The translations under genes were made by a program, and so were the position numbers. Below the pieces are notes generated by a model, which worked only from the letters and a program-made list of their open reading frames with translations, made no database searches and was not told the DNA's origin. This document shows positions 46,754 through 58,680 of a stretch of DNA of 64,000 nucleotides, piece by piece. Positions within the stretch are counted from its first letter, which is position 1. Every line of letters begins with the position of its first letter. This DNA is from Cunninghamia lanceolata (lineage: Eukaryota > Streptophyta > Pinopsida > Cupressales > Cupressaceae), in assembly GCA_027924645.1 (NCBI GenBank), contig BSBN01000860.1, forward strand, positions 5,270,001-5,334,000, given 5' to 3'.

Positions 46754-47501
46754 TCAGATTTTAACCACATGAACTCTTCCTTTACTAGGAACACAGACCT
46801 GATTAGTCTGTCCTTTCATAGGTGGTGGAGCAACTAGAACATCATGTTCAATGTGAGGAGCTTTATGGCCTTCTCTGGATAGAAAATCAGCAAATATGTT
46901 AGCGGAACCAGGAAGATGAGCAATGTCAAATTCAAATGTGTTAAGAAACTGAGCCCATCTCAAGAGACGTCCGCAGACTACTTTATCCTTGGATTCATTT
47001 TTAAAAAACCCTTTCAGATTCTATAAATCACTTTTGATCAGAAATTTCTTGTCAGCAACAAACATCTGAAAAGCTTTCAAAGTATTAATAACTGCTAATA
47101 TTTCTTTATGTGTGCTGTGATAATTCAGCTCACTGTTTTTAAAACTGCCAGAGATATATCTCACGATTTCCTCTTTGCCATTTTCTAATTGTTCTTTTAG
47201 AACACCTGCCCATGCATAGTCACTAGCATCTGTTTCAATTATTTTAAAATCTGGACATGGAAGTTTGAGAGGAGGTAAATCTAAACATTTGTGTTTGATC
47301 CTTTTAATTAAGGCATCATGCTTAGCAGTCCATGGTGGTGGATTCTTTCCTAACAGAGCATTTAGATCTTTTTGATCTTCTGCTAACTTACTATAGAATC
47401 CGGCAATATAATTAACCAAACCAAGAAAGCGTTGAAGTTCTTTGACAGTGGTTACCTGTAAATGCTGAATCTTGGTTAAAATGTGAGGTTGGGCTTCCAT
47501 T
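46754..47501 (-). pseudogene. Pararetrovirus RNase H fragment (piece 2)
   Basis: Minus-strand frames 47500-47021 and 46963-46754 cover RT C-terminus and RNase H. The catalytic T-D-A-S is present. The frame is broken by TAG at 47021-47023, identical in position to the stop in piece 3. The N-terminal part of pol is missing because piece 2 begins here. Confidence 0.9.
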
Positions 47502-47693
47502 CCAGAAACCCTTTAAATCTTTCCATGTATGCATAGCTCTCTTTATTGCTCTCTGTATTGCTCATACCATCACTCTGTGTCGTAAGTCCTGTTAGTAAGT
47601 CCCGCTTCAAGCCGTGGTTGGCATTTAGGGCGATCAAGGCAGTTATCTGGTATTTCGAGCACAGATTTGAGCGTAGATTTGAGCACATACGAT

Positions 47694-49139
47694 ATGGATC
47701 GTGCATCAACTTCTGGAGCTGAGATGCCACCCGAAGATCACACTAAGGATCGGCAAGCTGAGGTTAGTTTTACAAACTTCTTTCCAGACTCTGAACAAAC
47801 GTTTTCATTACCTCCTGAGAATAGTAATGCTATAGATGAGTTGTCTTCGTCTGATAGTGGTAATAAGTTTGAAAATGAAGAATTTAAAGTTCATGTGATC
47901 AAACCCTCTAAGATATATAGGGACATCCCAAATTGTCTAATGACCATGCTCAGTCAGTCTAAGGGTTTAAAAAATTTCTTCGGTTATACTTCTTGGCAGA
48001 AATGCCACATTGCTTCATTGCAACATATAGTTACAGGAGGATCTGAAGGATCCTTAAATCTGTTCAATGATAAAGAAATAGCTAAATTTGCTAGTCAGGC
48101 TAGAGCTAGTCCTGCTAATCCACAGTACATCCATTTGTCCTATGTAAGGATCGGTGTAGTTGGACATTATCAGAAAGGTCTTCCGATAATTATGATGATG
48201 ATGTTGAAGGACTCTAGGTTTTTCAAGACATCACATGCCTTACTTGGATGTGCTTGTGACTCAATGTCAGAAGGTCCTATTTTTCTTGACTGTTTGTTAG
48301 ATTTCCCAGTCAGCCTCAAAGATGGCAACCTAAACAAAGTCCTCACTTATGAGTTTAACACTATGAATCTATTTATGAAGGACAATTCTGTTGACCATTC
48401 CCTAGTCTTTTTAGTACACTACTGTCTATATAACAAAGTCATCCCTTTGCTGATGAATCCCAGACGAGCCCAGGGAATAGAAGGCTTCTCTACCATTTGG
48501 AAATCTACCTCAGATCATACCCAGTTAGTGGCCCCAAAAATTGTCAAACACAAGGATATCAAGCTTCCTGAAGAATGGGCTATCTCACTATGGGATAAGG
48601 ACCATAAGCCTACTGAACAGAAACCTCCACAGTTGCGAGGAGTTACCCTTGAAGAAATAGATGACCAAGCGGTTATTCGTTTCTCCTCTGGACGACCGTC
48701 CATGAGAAAGGAAAAAACTTTTAACCATAATAACCCTTTGCCATCTGTGTATAGTAGATCACAGAGTGTTCGGCTTGAGCCTACCAAAGGCTTTCAAAGT
48801 TTGTTTCAAATTCCTGTAGCTAAGAAATCTCTACAGAGTACCCCTGGTGCAAGTACTTCCAGTGCACCTGTGTCAAATCCATGTCCACATGACCAATATT
48901 CTGCTTTGGAAAATGGATATTTTAAATGTGAAAAATGTTCTTTCATATTCCATCCACCATCTGGTAAAGTTAATATGTTGTCTGGTAGACCTGCTCTGTT
49001 GCCAGAACAAGATATAAAAGAATCTACTGAAAAAGCTGTTTTAACACCCTCTGGATCTTGTATTGTACCCAGAACTATTCCACCCTTCAAAGATTCTATG
49101 CTTAGGGACTTGTCCGGTCACTATCAAGTTGACTTCTAG
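47694..49139 (+). pseudogene. Pararetrovirus movement protein, 30K type (piece 3)
   Basis: From the ATG at 47694 the frame is open for 481 codons. It shows the same 30K core (YIHLSYVRIGVV, G-P-I-F-L-D-C, a V-H-Y-x-L-Y-N-K-V strand) and the same C-terminal Cys/His cluster as piece 2. It ends at a TAG where piece 2 has TGG, so the last 15 residues are lost. It is preceded by a leader of about 190 bases in this copy. Confidence 0.75.
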
Positions 49140-49179
49140 CCTCTACACGTTACCCCTGTTGGAGAAGTCCAAGGATCCA

Positions 49180-49943
49180 GTCAGAGTAAATTATTGAATT
49201 GGACCAATTTGTGCATTCGGAAAACTCTCCTGTACCTCCATGATCAGAAAACCCAGGATGAAATCCGAACTCTTCAGCAAGAGAAACACTTGTTATCTCT
49301 TCAAGCTAATATGCATGCCGTCATTGCTTCCCTTGACCAGCTGGAAAAAGATCTCCTTCAACAGATGAAGGATGAATTGCTTGAGCTGAAAGCCTCCTAT
49401 CTCTAATTCAAAACGCATGCTGAAACGTGGTGGACCGCTCAACAACGCGCTGCAGACACACACAGAGAAAAATTGCAGCAAGTCAGAGCTGAAAGTCACA
49501 TGGATTATGAAGTGCTTAGTTCACAAATAGCCAACTGTAGAATACAAATGAAACACACAGAAGACAAGGTTGAACTTGTCAGATCTGATATTCAACAAGT
49601 TACTGAGAATACTGTACAGATTAAGGATTCTGTTGTTCAGGAGTCCTCTTCTATCCAGACACTGGTAACCACTGTTCAGATACAGTCTCAACTACAGTCT
49701 CAGCAACGGAAAATGCTAAATTTTCCATCTAGTGCCCAAGGTTATTTACAGGCCCAATATGAAGGTCCGAAAATGAAGGTACATCCTAAGAAGCCTGTAA
49801 TAGAAAAGATATTTGATCCCTCAACTGGAAGACTCAGAGAAACCACTGAGGCAGAGCAAGCATCTAGTAAATTCGAGATGGCCCGTGGAAATGGAACCAA
49901 TCCAAATGGTTCTAATCCAGTTGATCCCTTTAAAAATATCTAG
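49180..49943 (+). pseudogene. Pararetrovirus coiled-coil ORF (piece 3)
   Basis: Two segments in one frame, 49194-49406 and 49407-49943, are separated by a TAA at 49404-49406 where piece 2 has CAA. Long Leu/Gln/Glu heptads fill the N-terminal two thirds; a basic Pro-containing region and an N-G-T-N-P-N-G-S-N tail follow. It ends 60 bases before the first ATG of the coat-protein frame. Virion-associated function is inferred from position and coiled-coil nature. Confidence 0.6.
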
Positions 49944-50003
49944 TCATATAAATCAGATACTCCTCCCTTAGTAAACTTTGACAGCTTTGAGGAGTTAGAA
50001 AAT

Positions 50004-50889
50004 ATGAGAGCTATTGACACTATGCGTGCTTGGATCACTAATTATATGTCAACAAATGCTGATGCTGATGAACCCCAAGTCATCAAGCAAGCTCTCAATT
50101 CTATAACTGGAATAGCTAGAAATGTTTGGGATCGTCTTGAGAATGGGTACAGAGAAAATTTGATAAATAGAGGAACAGATCAAGTGTGTGCACAATTGAC
50201 TTGTCTATTTTTAGGAAAAATAGACACAAGAGAAAGACTTGCCTATAACAAGTTTATGAGAGGCAAGTGTAAAGATCTAAAATGTTTTAGGGAATATTGT
50301 GAAGACGAGTATAAGAATCTGTATATTTCTGGTCATGAACAAAATCGGGATTTTATGTTTACTAATTTCTTGAAGAGTTTTGGTCCTGATTTGGGAGACT
50401 TTTATCATAAAAATGTTTTAGAAAATGTAGTTCATGAAGGAACAGAATTAAAAGAGCTAACTTTTCCCCAATTAGTTCAGTTCCTGGTTGAGATTAATGA
50501 AGACATATGTCAAGAGACACAGAAAAGGAAAGAGATAAAAAGGGTAAAACCTATAATCTCTTCTTCTGTCTGTCATCAGCTTCTACCTTCTTCACAGTAT
50601 GACAAATGCAAATCTTGTCAATCACAGTCTTCTTCTAAAAAGAAGTATTCTGAAAAGGATAAAGAAAAGTATTATAAGAAGAAGAAAAAGAAACAGTATA
50701 GTAAGTATCCCCGTAAGAAAGGATACTTTAGGAAGAAGGACAAAAATAAGAAAGAATCTCGATTATCCCTCTGATTCTGATGACATTATTCTTTCTGATT
50801 TATCAGATACAGAATCAGAAGAGGCTGAGTTTCACTCTGCCACAGAGCAGAGACATGTAAATCTCTTCACTGGAAATCTTGCTGAATAG
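50004..50889 (+). pseudogene. Pararetrovirus coat protein lacking its zinc knuckle (piece 3)
   Basis: Open for 256 codons from 50004, through the helical CP domain and Lys-rich region, to a premature stop at 50772-50774. Compared with piece 2, 146 bases (41650-41795 there) are missing at about 50762, removing the whole C-x2-C-x3-H-x4-C knuckle and shifting the frame. The acidic tail continues in another frame to 50889. Without the knuckle, genome packaging should fail. Confidence 0.85.
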
Positions 50890-50925
50890 TCTGAGTCCAG
50901 TGATTCTAAAAATTCATTTTTTTGC

Positions 50926-53580
50926 ATGATGTTTAGAAGCAGAAGGGATCCATTAGAGTTGAACAAGGTAATTGAAGAAATTGTTCAGCTAGAAAGCCAA
51001 CTCCATGCAATGGATATGGGTCCAGAAACATGGCATAAGTTGACCAATAAGCTTGAACAGCTTAAATCAAGAAAATACTTCTTGGTCAAAGAAAATGAGC
51101 CAACCAGTTAGGTTCTCAAACGAACCCCTCCTAGACCTGCTTCACCAATAGAATCTACTCTGCCCATTGGACAGCGTAACATCGAGATAGCTCATTCTGA
51201 AGGAAGCATGGCCCGACGACTATGGAGAAGACAACGAAAGATTTTCTTAGAGAAAGTCATTCAGCAAGCTCATGCTGAAATATTAGAAATTGATGAGGAA
51301 GAAAATCTTTTTCTTGTAGAGGAAATGGATAAATCCTCTGAATTGGATAAATACATTAACCAGTATAATTCCTCCTCTAGTCTTCACCTTCCAACGGCAG
51401 TCTCTCCACAGGAAGCACAGTTATTCAAAGCCAATTCACCAATCTACATTAGTACTCCTGAGGAACCACTGTTGTGTGATGAACAAACATTCACTCCACA
51501 AAGGGCAGAACCTGTACAAAGTCTTGGACATATACAGGATACAATACCTGTATTAGAGGAAGGTACCAGTAGCAGAACTTTTAGAGCAGCACAGACAGTA
51601 TTTACTACAACCTGTCTTGGTGTGATTCTTAATATCCACCCTCCAAGTATAAAAATGTATCCCTTGGCATTCTTATGGGATACTGGTGCTGATATTAATC
51701 TGGCAAGGTATCAGTGCTTTCCAGCAGATATGTGGATAAAATCTACTACAGAAATTGAATTTGGAAAAGGAAAATTTAATTCTCAATTGATTTGTAAAAT
51801 TCCAATTCAATTAGGAAAAGATTTTATGGATGAACTCATATTTGTCCATTGTGAGGTTAACAATTATGATGGAGTGATTGGTAGCACTACTATGCAGAGC
51901 TGGGAACACATCATCATGGATTCCATGTTTATTACACTATTAGGCACTTTTCAGATGCCTCGTCTCCATCAAAATGTGGCATTCACCAAGCAGATAACAA
52001 TTGAGAAAAAGAAGAAAAGGACAAATTCTATCTGGTTAACCCAACAGATTGAATCTGCATCTGTAGATTTGGCACAATTAAAGACAGTTTATGCAGAGAC
52101 TGTAATGACAAAAGACTTGAAGAAACAGAAGAGAAACCTCACCTGTTCTCTTCCTCTCAAGAAGGATGCTTCAGGAAATGATATAGTTCCAAAAGCCAAA
52201 GCTAACTATTTTCTCATGAGTATGGCAGAAGTTAAGCTTTGTAGAAAAGAAATTACAGAATTATTGTCCTTGGATATCATTAGAAGATCAAGTTCTCCTT
52301 TTTCCTATCATGCTATGTATGTACCCAAATTTGATGAACATGGTGTTGAGCTTCAGGAAAAAAGACTTGTGGTAAACTACAAGCCACTCAATGAATGCTT
52401 GGTTAACAATCAGAATCCCTTGCCTAGCAAAGATCATATTTGGCAAGCTATACAGGGCAGTAATGTTTATTCAAAATTTGATCTAACCAAAGGTTTCTGG
52501 CAGATACAGATGAACCCTGCAGATATCTATAAAACCGCCTTCTCAGTCCCTCAAGGATTATTTGAATGGAAGGTCTTACCCTTTGGTATCAAAACTGCTC
52601 CTTCAATATTCCAACAGGCAATGGATCAAATCTTTTATGAATTTGCAAAATTTATCCAACCTTATGTTGATGATGTTCTTGTTTTCAGTCAAGATATGAA
52701 GCGACACTTAGAACATCTAAAGGTCTTTTTGCAGATTTGTCAAAAACATGGATTAGCCATTAATCCCACCAAATCTCACTTTGCTCAGCGTGAGATTATT
52801 TTTATTGGCATCAAGCTTCTCCTGGGGGGGGAAATGGAAGCCCAACCTCACATTTTAACCAAGATTCGGCATTTACAGGTAACCACTGTCAAAGAACTTC
52901 AGCGCTTTCTTGGTTTGGTTAATTATATTGCCGGATTCTATAGTAAGTTAGCAGAAGATCGAAAAGATCTAAATGCTCTGTTAGGAAAGAATCCACCACC
53001 ATGGACTGCCAAGCATGATGCCTTAATTAAAAGGATCAAACACAAATGTTTAGATTTACCTCCTCTCAGACTTCCAGGTCCAGATTTTAAAATAATTGAA
53101 ACAGATGCTAGTGACTATGCATGGGCAGGTGTTCTAAAAGAACAATTAGAAAATGGCAAAGAGGAAATCGTGAGATATATCTCTGGCAGTTTTAAAAATA
53201 GTGAGCTGAATTATCACAGCACACATAAAGAAATATTAGCAGTTATTAATACTTTGAAAGCTTTTCAGATGTTTGTTGCTGACAAGAAATTTCTGATCAG
53301 AAGTGATTTATAGAATCTGAAAGGGTTTTTTAAAAAGGAATCCAAGGATAAAGTAGTTCGCGGACGTCTCTTGAGATGGGCTCAGTTTCTTAACACATTT
53401 GAATTTGACATTGCTCATCTTCCTGGTTCCGCTAACATATTTGCTGATTTTCTATCCAGAGAAGGCCATAAAGCTCCTCACATTGAACATGATGTTCTAG
53501 TTGCTCCACCACCTATGAAAGGACAGACTAACCAGGTTTGTGTTCCTAGTAAAGGAAGAGTTCATGTGGTTAAAATCTGA
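50926..53580 (+). pseudogene. Pararetrovirus protease-RT-RNase H polyprotein (piece 3)
   Basis: A linker frame (50926-51111) ends in TAG, and the same frame reopens at 51208 for 701 codons. Residues about 145-160 carry the protease active site F-L-W-D-T-G-A-D. RT follows with K-R-L-V-V-N-Y-K, F-D-L-T-K-G-F-W-Q and the catalytic YVDD (near residue 490). RNase H has T-D-A-S with the expected Asp. A TAG at 53311-53313 truncates RNase H; piece 1 has CAG there. The frame then continues to 53580. No integrase is present, as expected for Caulimoviridae. Confidence 0.9.
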
Positions 53581-54690
53581 GAACACCGCTGGTATGAGCC
53601 CTGTTGCATGGAATGGAGTACCAATCCCTTTCCTATGCGGGATAGACATAATTTCTATATGATGAATGATTTTCTGCATGATAGATTCAGATGTCTTGTT
53701 GCAGCACAACAATTGACACAGAGTGGACTCTGGACCAATCATCCATTTTTTGAAATGACAGCCATAGCTGAAGACATTGATCCTGAGATCAAAGCCGTAT
53801 TACAAAATTGGTGTGAGGATAACAAACAGCTTCCCATCTGATTTTGTAATCCTATCATCATCAGACCAGACAGATGGCTAGATCATGAAGAAGGGAAAAA
53901 TCTAATTAGAGATCTCTTCCAAGGACCAAATAATGCAGCTGCAGAAATTGATTTTCAAGGAACCTCTTCTTTTACTGGATGTCTATTTAAACTTACGTTT
54001 GCATCCTATACTAAAAATCTAATCATTCGTCATATGATGCAGACCTATGGCCCTACAGGTTTTGGCTCGAGATTCAGTATTGGAATATGACAAGCAAGCT
54101 ACATCATCTTTATGTCACCAAGATGCCTCTATGGATCCATACGAAAACCTACCGTATAGACCAAGCCAACACTACATCAATCAACCATGGGATGTTTGGT
54201 GGTCATAAGCTTAAAGTTCTCAACATCATGTGGAAGGAAGATCCAAAGGTACCAATTGCTCCTGTTGACCCTGCTCAACCTTCCAGATCACAATCTCACT
54301 GGGGAATCTTGCCAGGATGTACTCCTCATCCCGTTTGGGAACAATGCGATCATTGTCGGTACTATGAAGAACATGCTAGAGAGCATCCTTCTGATGAAGC
54401 TGGCCCATCCACTAAAGGAAAGACAAAAGACCATCAGGTGCTTGGCTGTACTCACGCGGCTCAATAGTTTTGTGAAGGATGTATTGATTTTACTTCTATG
54501 GAATCTAGCGATACAAGCACTAGCTAGTGGACCAGGCATGTTGGCCACTGAAGTCACTTATCTCTTCATGACAAAAGATAAGCGTGGCCCACACCACGGT
54601 AAAAGGGGCAAGTACATGCGCCTTAACATGTACACGGGTTACCCTTCTCGTGTCAAAAAGATGCTTTGTAAATAATGGTTGTCTTTGTCT
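53581..54690 (+). pseudogene. Pararetrovirus downstream ORF (piece 3)
   Basis: Segments 53608-53841 and 54087-54467 show M-E-W-S-T-N-P-F-P and, later, C-D-H-C plus G-C-T-H-A-A-Q before a TAG at 54465-54467. Beyond the stop the frame continues with C-E-G-C. Stops and a small indel near 54075 separate the parts. The alternative frame 54187-54675 is longer but lacks these cysteine motifs and is probably a shadow. Role unknown. Confidence 0.55.
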
Positions 54691-54868
54691 GTCCCGTCTG
54701 GTCCCCTTTATCTTGTTCACGGATTAATTGGTCCCACCATGAGGAATCTTATCCTCACATGGGTAATCCTCCGGATAAGGGTTGCACGTGTCCATTTTTT
54801 GTGGTCGGATTTCAAATTTCAAAATGTTTTATTGAAGTAAAAGATCAGTCTCGGTGGAACCAGTTTCC

Positions 54869-54877
54869 TATAAAAGG
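54869..54877 (+). promoter_or_regulatory. Pararetrovirus promoter TATA box (piece 3)
   Basis: TATAAAAGG, followed about 25-35 bases on by a likely start region. It is the counterpart of 45457-45465. It would drive transcription to the right, out of the viral copy into the G-patch element. Confidence 0.65.
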
Positions 54878-55198
54878 AAGACCCCGAGAATGCTTCAAGC
54901 AAGCATCATTGGAGTTTTAGAAGTCTCTTAGGTTGTCTCAGAATTAGAGTTTGTCTAGAATCAAGTTTTAAGTCTGTTGTCATTTGTTTTCCAATTCATA
55001 ATTATGCTCTTAATGTAGAGAGCAGTGCTTAAGGAACAAGAGTATTCATGTTTGCTCTTTCTATTTAAGCATGCTTTCCACAGTTAAGATCTAAGTTTAT
55101 GCCAGCACGCATTGAATATGATGAATGTACCCAGTACGCTGAATCAATATAATGATTTCATTTGATCTTCATTTGTCATTTGCAGCTGTTAGTAAAAA

Positions 55199-55947
55199 GT
55201 CAAACTTGTGCATCCTAGCTTAAGATGTATTTGGCCACACCCACTTGACTAAAATTAGGATTGTTGATGTGTCTTCAAGTGTTTTCATAATCACAACAAT
55301 CTAATTTCAAAGTCAAACTTGCTCTTGTGTCTTGTGTGTGTGATTCATGCATGTACATGTGAAATCATTTGTTTGACTATCAATAGAAACACATAAACAC
55401 ATCATCCTAAACATCCTTGTCATCACACTCATCCCACATCATCCAATCACCATAATCCTAGTCACTTATCCAATCATTCAATCTCTTTCATCCATATATC
55501 CTAGTCATCAATCCAAGTCATCCAATCCCATCATTCCTAATCATCCAAGTCATCTTTCTTATCATTCATATTATCATCCTAATCACCTCTCTTATTCACC
55601 TCATCAACCTTAATCATCCTCATCATTTCACGTCATCCAAGTGACTTATCCAACTCTAATCAATTCCACTTCCAATCAATTTCATCAATCACATTATCCT
55701 AATCATTCCACATCATTATTCTAGTTCTAACCAATCACTTGTCAAAATGGTTTTCATCGTTAACAAGCCTAGTTCCAATCCAAAAACCAAACTCATACTC
55801 CGAGGAGGCCCTTCTTTTAGTCCCAATGATGAGAAAAATCTAAAACCTAAACTCATACTTTAATCGGTCCCTCTTCCTAGTTCCAAGGATGACAAGAATC
55901 TTGATGCATACCTTGAGGAACAAGATGAAATACAAAGATGTAAACAC
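55199..55947. other. CATCC-rich leader of the G-patch element
   Basis: From about 55390 the plus strand is a degenerate run of TCATCC/AATCAC words without an open frame until 55740. No LTR boundary, primer site or other element end could be placed between the viral end at 55198 and the coding part. Confidence 0.4.
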
Positions 55948-58398
55948 ATGTGCAACTCCATGCCAACACTAGAGAACAAGATCCTAGCACCACAACTACA
56001 ATTCATCACTCAAACACTTCACCAAATGCCACAACCCCTAGACCAACAAACCATACAACAACTACAAGCCATCATCCAACCACTTCAACAAAACCAATCA
56101 CCTCTAATACAACAACTCCTAGTCAAAATTCAACAACTCATAGCCACCCACCAATCCCAAATTCAACAACCTAAACCACAACATTCATTTCAATCCTCTG
56201 TTTCATCCTCCTCCATTCCACATCAACCCCAAATCCATTCACAAGATTATTCAAATCACCCCTTGTAACAAGATTAAATGTCTTTGAGTCCTTGTGCTAC
56301 CTTTGACAAGGAAGACACCAACCTAGCTTATGCAAACCCTTCATTATCCTTCCCACCATCTAATCCTCTATCAACTCTATGCCCTAAATTCAAATATTAC
56401 AAAAGTAAAACTATGGAGCCATCCAAATCCACCCATCTGATGTTAATCCCATCTAGCATAAGCAATCTCAATACCAATTCATCCAATTAAAATCAAAATC
56501 CTAAGCCTACAACATCTTCCACCCCTTTTATTCCCCCACCATTGGATTTATCCACTCATCCTAATCCATTCAATCCAATTATCCTTCCACCTAATCCTAA
56601 TCATAAGCCTACACCATCTACCCTCATTATCCATCCATTATGTTGTCCATCCATGCATACACCTATGAAGGATGTGATCCAATGGCTACTAGCAAGGAAT
56701 AAACCCTCTCCATGTCAAACATCTATCCTTAATCCTATCAAAGATCCTTCAACCCCATCATGTGGTCCACAAACTATCGAGCCTATTGAAGAGTCTCCCA
56801 CTCTGAGTCCAAGTCAAGACCCATTGTACCCTCATAAATAACATATCAAGCCTCTCCAAAAGTCTTCTACTTCCATCAAATTGCAAGAGCTATGTCAAGA
56901 GCCTAATCTTAAGCACATGGAAACATTAACCCGTCATCCAAATCAAGATCAAAGCACCCCTATTTACAATCAAGCTCCCATCTATGATCAAGAAAACCAT
57001 GATGATCCTCTTAGCCAACTTTATGCATTCCATGGTCAAGAGCTTATCACTCCACCTATCCATAATCCCATAAATATCCATGAGCAATAAATCCATATTG
57101 TTCCTAGCCATCTTCCATCTAGCCCTACCCATGATCTACAACATCCACATCCCTTGATGAGACACTTGGCTCCCAAACAAACATAGATGATCAAACCAAT
57201 AGCTTGGGTCTTAGTGAGCATATTGATAATCAAGTTCTTAATGATCCTTCATCACCCACTATCGACCATCATGATCTTAATGTTGCAAAACCAACATATA
57301 CTATTAGTCTTACCACCTTCATTCATGAGTGTTCCTCCTCAGGACAACAACAAAAACCACTATCCACCACTTCACCTTCTCCATCCAATAAGGAACTCGC
57401 ATCTAGTATCCAAAACATCTATAGTCCCATTGTCCATCGCATACTCCAAAAAATGAACTACCAAGGTAAAGGCTTAGGCCTTCATGAACAAGGTATTTTG
57501 TAGCCCATCCATGTCAAAGTCCCTCCACACTCATATGGCCTTGGATATACACCTTGAGGAAAATAATATCAAGATGTTGGTATTTCATTCCTCCTAAATC
57601 CACTTCCTTCAATCCCAAATCCCATGCACCTATCATACCCCCAAGACATACGCTATCATTCCTCCATCATTCTACCAATCCCAAAAGCATGTGACCATAC
57701 ACCTTCCACCATCCACTTTACCTCCACTATTTCCAACTCCTGAAATCCCACCATCCACTTTACCTCCACTTATCCCAACACCTAATATCCCCATCATCCA
57801 ATCCCCTTATCCATTTATCCAAAAATCCACTCTTAATCCATCCATCCAAAAATCCCCTAAAAATCTTAATCATGATCAACAAATGCACACATTGTCTAAA
57901 CAAGAAGCTTCCACCAAACCCATGGGATTCAAAAATAAAAATTTGGATGCCTCCTTCCATAAAGCAACAAATCATAAAGATCCTCATACCTTAGAGCACA
58001 AATGCAAAGAGTCAAAGCCAAAAACATCCAAAAGACTACCTAAGCCCATACCTCCAAAAGAAAACTCCAAAAATAAAATGGTTTGGGTCCCTAAGCAAAA
58101 ACAAGTCAAGTCAAATGAAGCATCCACATCTCAAAAATCTCAACAATCCTTTTCCATCCAAAAATCCCAAAAGTCCCATTCCATTCAAAAATCTCAACAA
58201 TCCTTTTCCATCCAAAAATCCAAAAAATCCCATTCCATTCAAAAATCTCAAATTCCTTCATCCCATAAGCTAAACAAAAATTATAAAAATCCTAAGTCTA
58301 TGTGGGCCCTTAAATTCCTACATCACCCATCCCCTAAGAAAATATGTCCATTGCTTCCTACACCTCCTCCAAATCAAAAGCTTCAATGTTTATCATAG
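55948..58398 (+). pseudogene. Pro/Gln-rich Gag-like protein with G-patch
   Basis: One plus-strand frame carries 55948-56268, 56278-56490, 56542-56841 and 56881-57090, separated by single stops. The product is rich in Pro, Gln, His and Ser. After a frameshift, 57204-57503 ends with I-L-Q-K-MNYQGKGLGLHEQG, a G-patch motif, followed by P-I-H-V and Y-G-L-G-Y. A last segment, 57691-58398, is Pro-rich, then Lys-rich, with four tandem Q-K-S-(Q/K)-(Q/K)-S-(F/H)-S-I units near 58130-58260. The G-patch and Pro-rich parts match 20836-20202 (minus). No protease or RT follows. It fits Gag of a pol-less Ty3/gypsy-related element. Confidence 0.55.
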
Positions 58399-58544
58399 TG
58401 TGTGCAACCGTTGGTCTTGGTTCCTTTCCATTCCACAACATTTCCACATACTTCCATCTCCCCATCCTTTATCCATTATCTCGCATATCTTCCCCATCAC
58501 CTTCCTATAGTCCATGCTTTTGCATAAGTCCTATATAATCCACT

Positions 58545-58680
58545 ATCTTTCCATAGATAATCCACATCATAATCCACTATCCTACCCTACAGTAAACCTC
58601 ATAATCCACTATCCTTCCATACATAATCCATTATCCCCTATCCTTCCATTCATAATCCACTATCTACCTTATCCATCTCT
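58545..58680. repeat. Short tandem repeats (ATAATCCACTATCC units)
   Basis: Five or six imperfect units of 20-30 bases containing ATAATCCACTATCC(T/C) follow each other. They are typical of decay by slippage inside the element's CATCC-rich strand. Confidence 0.75.

Larger units (their letters stand above)
41559..47501 (-). mobile_element. Endogenous pararetrovirus, piece 2 (inverted, circularly permuted)
   Basis: Reading on the minus strand from 47501: RNase H part of pol, downstream ORF, TATA region, primer-binding site (45122-45134), leader, movement-protein ORF, coiled-coil ORF, then most of the coat-protein ORF to 41559. Starting mid-pol and passing through the primer site without a break shows it came from a circular or tandem viral template. 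Its right end joins piece 3 head to head with about two shared bases. Confidence 0.9.
47500..55198 (+). mobile_element. Endogenous pararetrovirus, piece 3 (nearly full length)
   Basis: About 7.7 kb on the plus strand: leader, movement-protein ORF, coiled-coil ORF, coat-protein ORF, short linker ORF, protease-RT-RNase H, downstream ORF, TATA box and the terminal transcript region. It lacks only about 100 bases between the primer site and its start, and it ends at 55198, at the edge of the primer-binding site. It carries a 146-bp coat-protein deletion and several stops. Layout and motifs place it in Caulimoviridae; lineages known only as endogenous copies in gymnosperms and ferns are the natural comparison, but genus cannot be told by eye. 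Confidence 0.9.

Noticed and set aside
54187..54675. 162-codon plus-strand frame in the viral downstream region
   Set aside because: The overlapping frame carries conserved cysteines and continues in the inverted copy after its stop; this longer frame has no motif.
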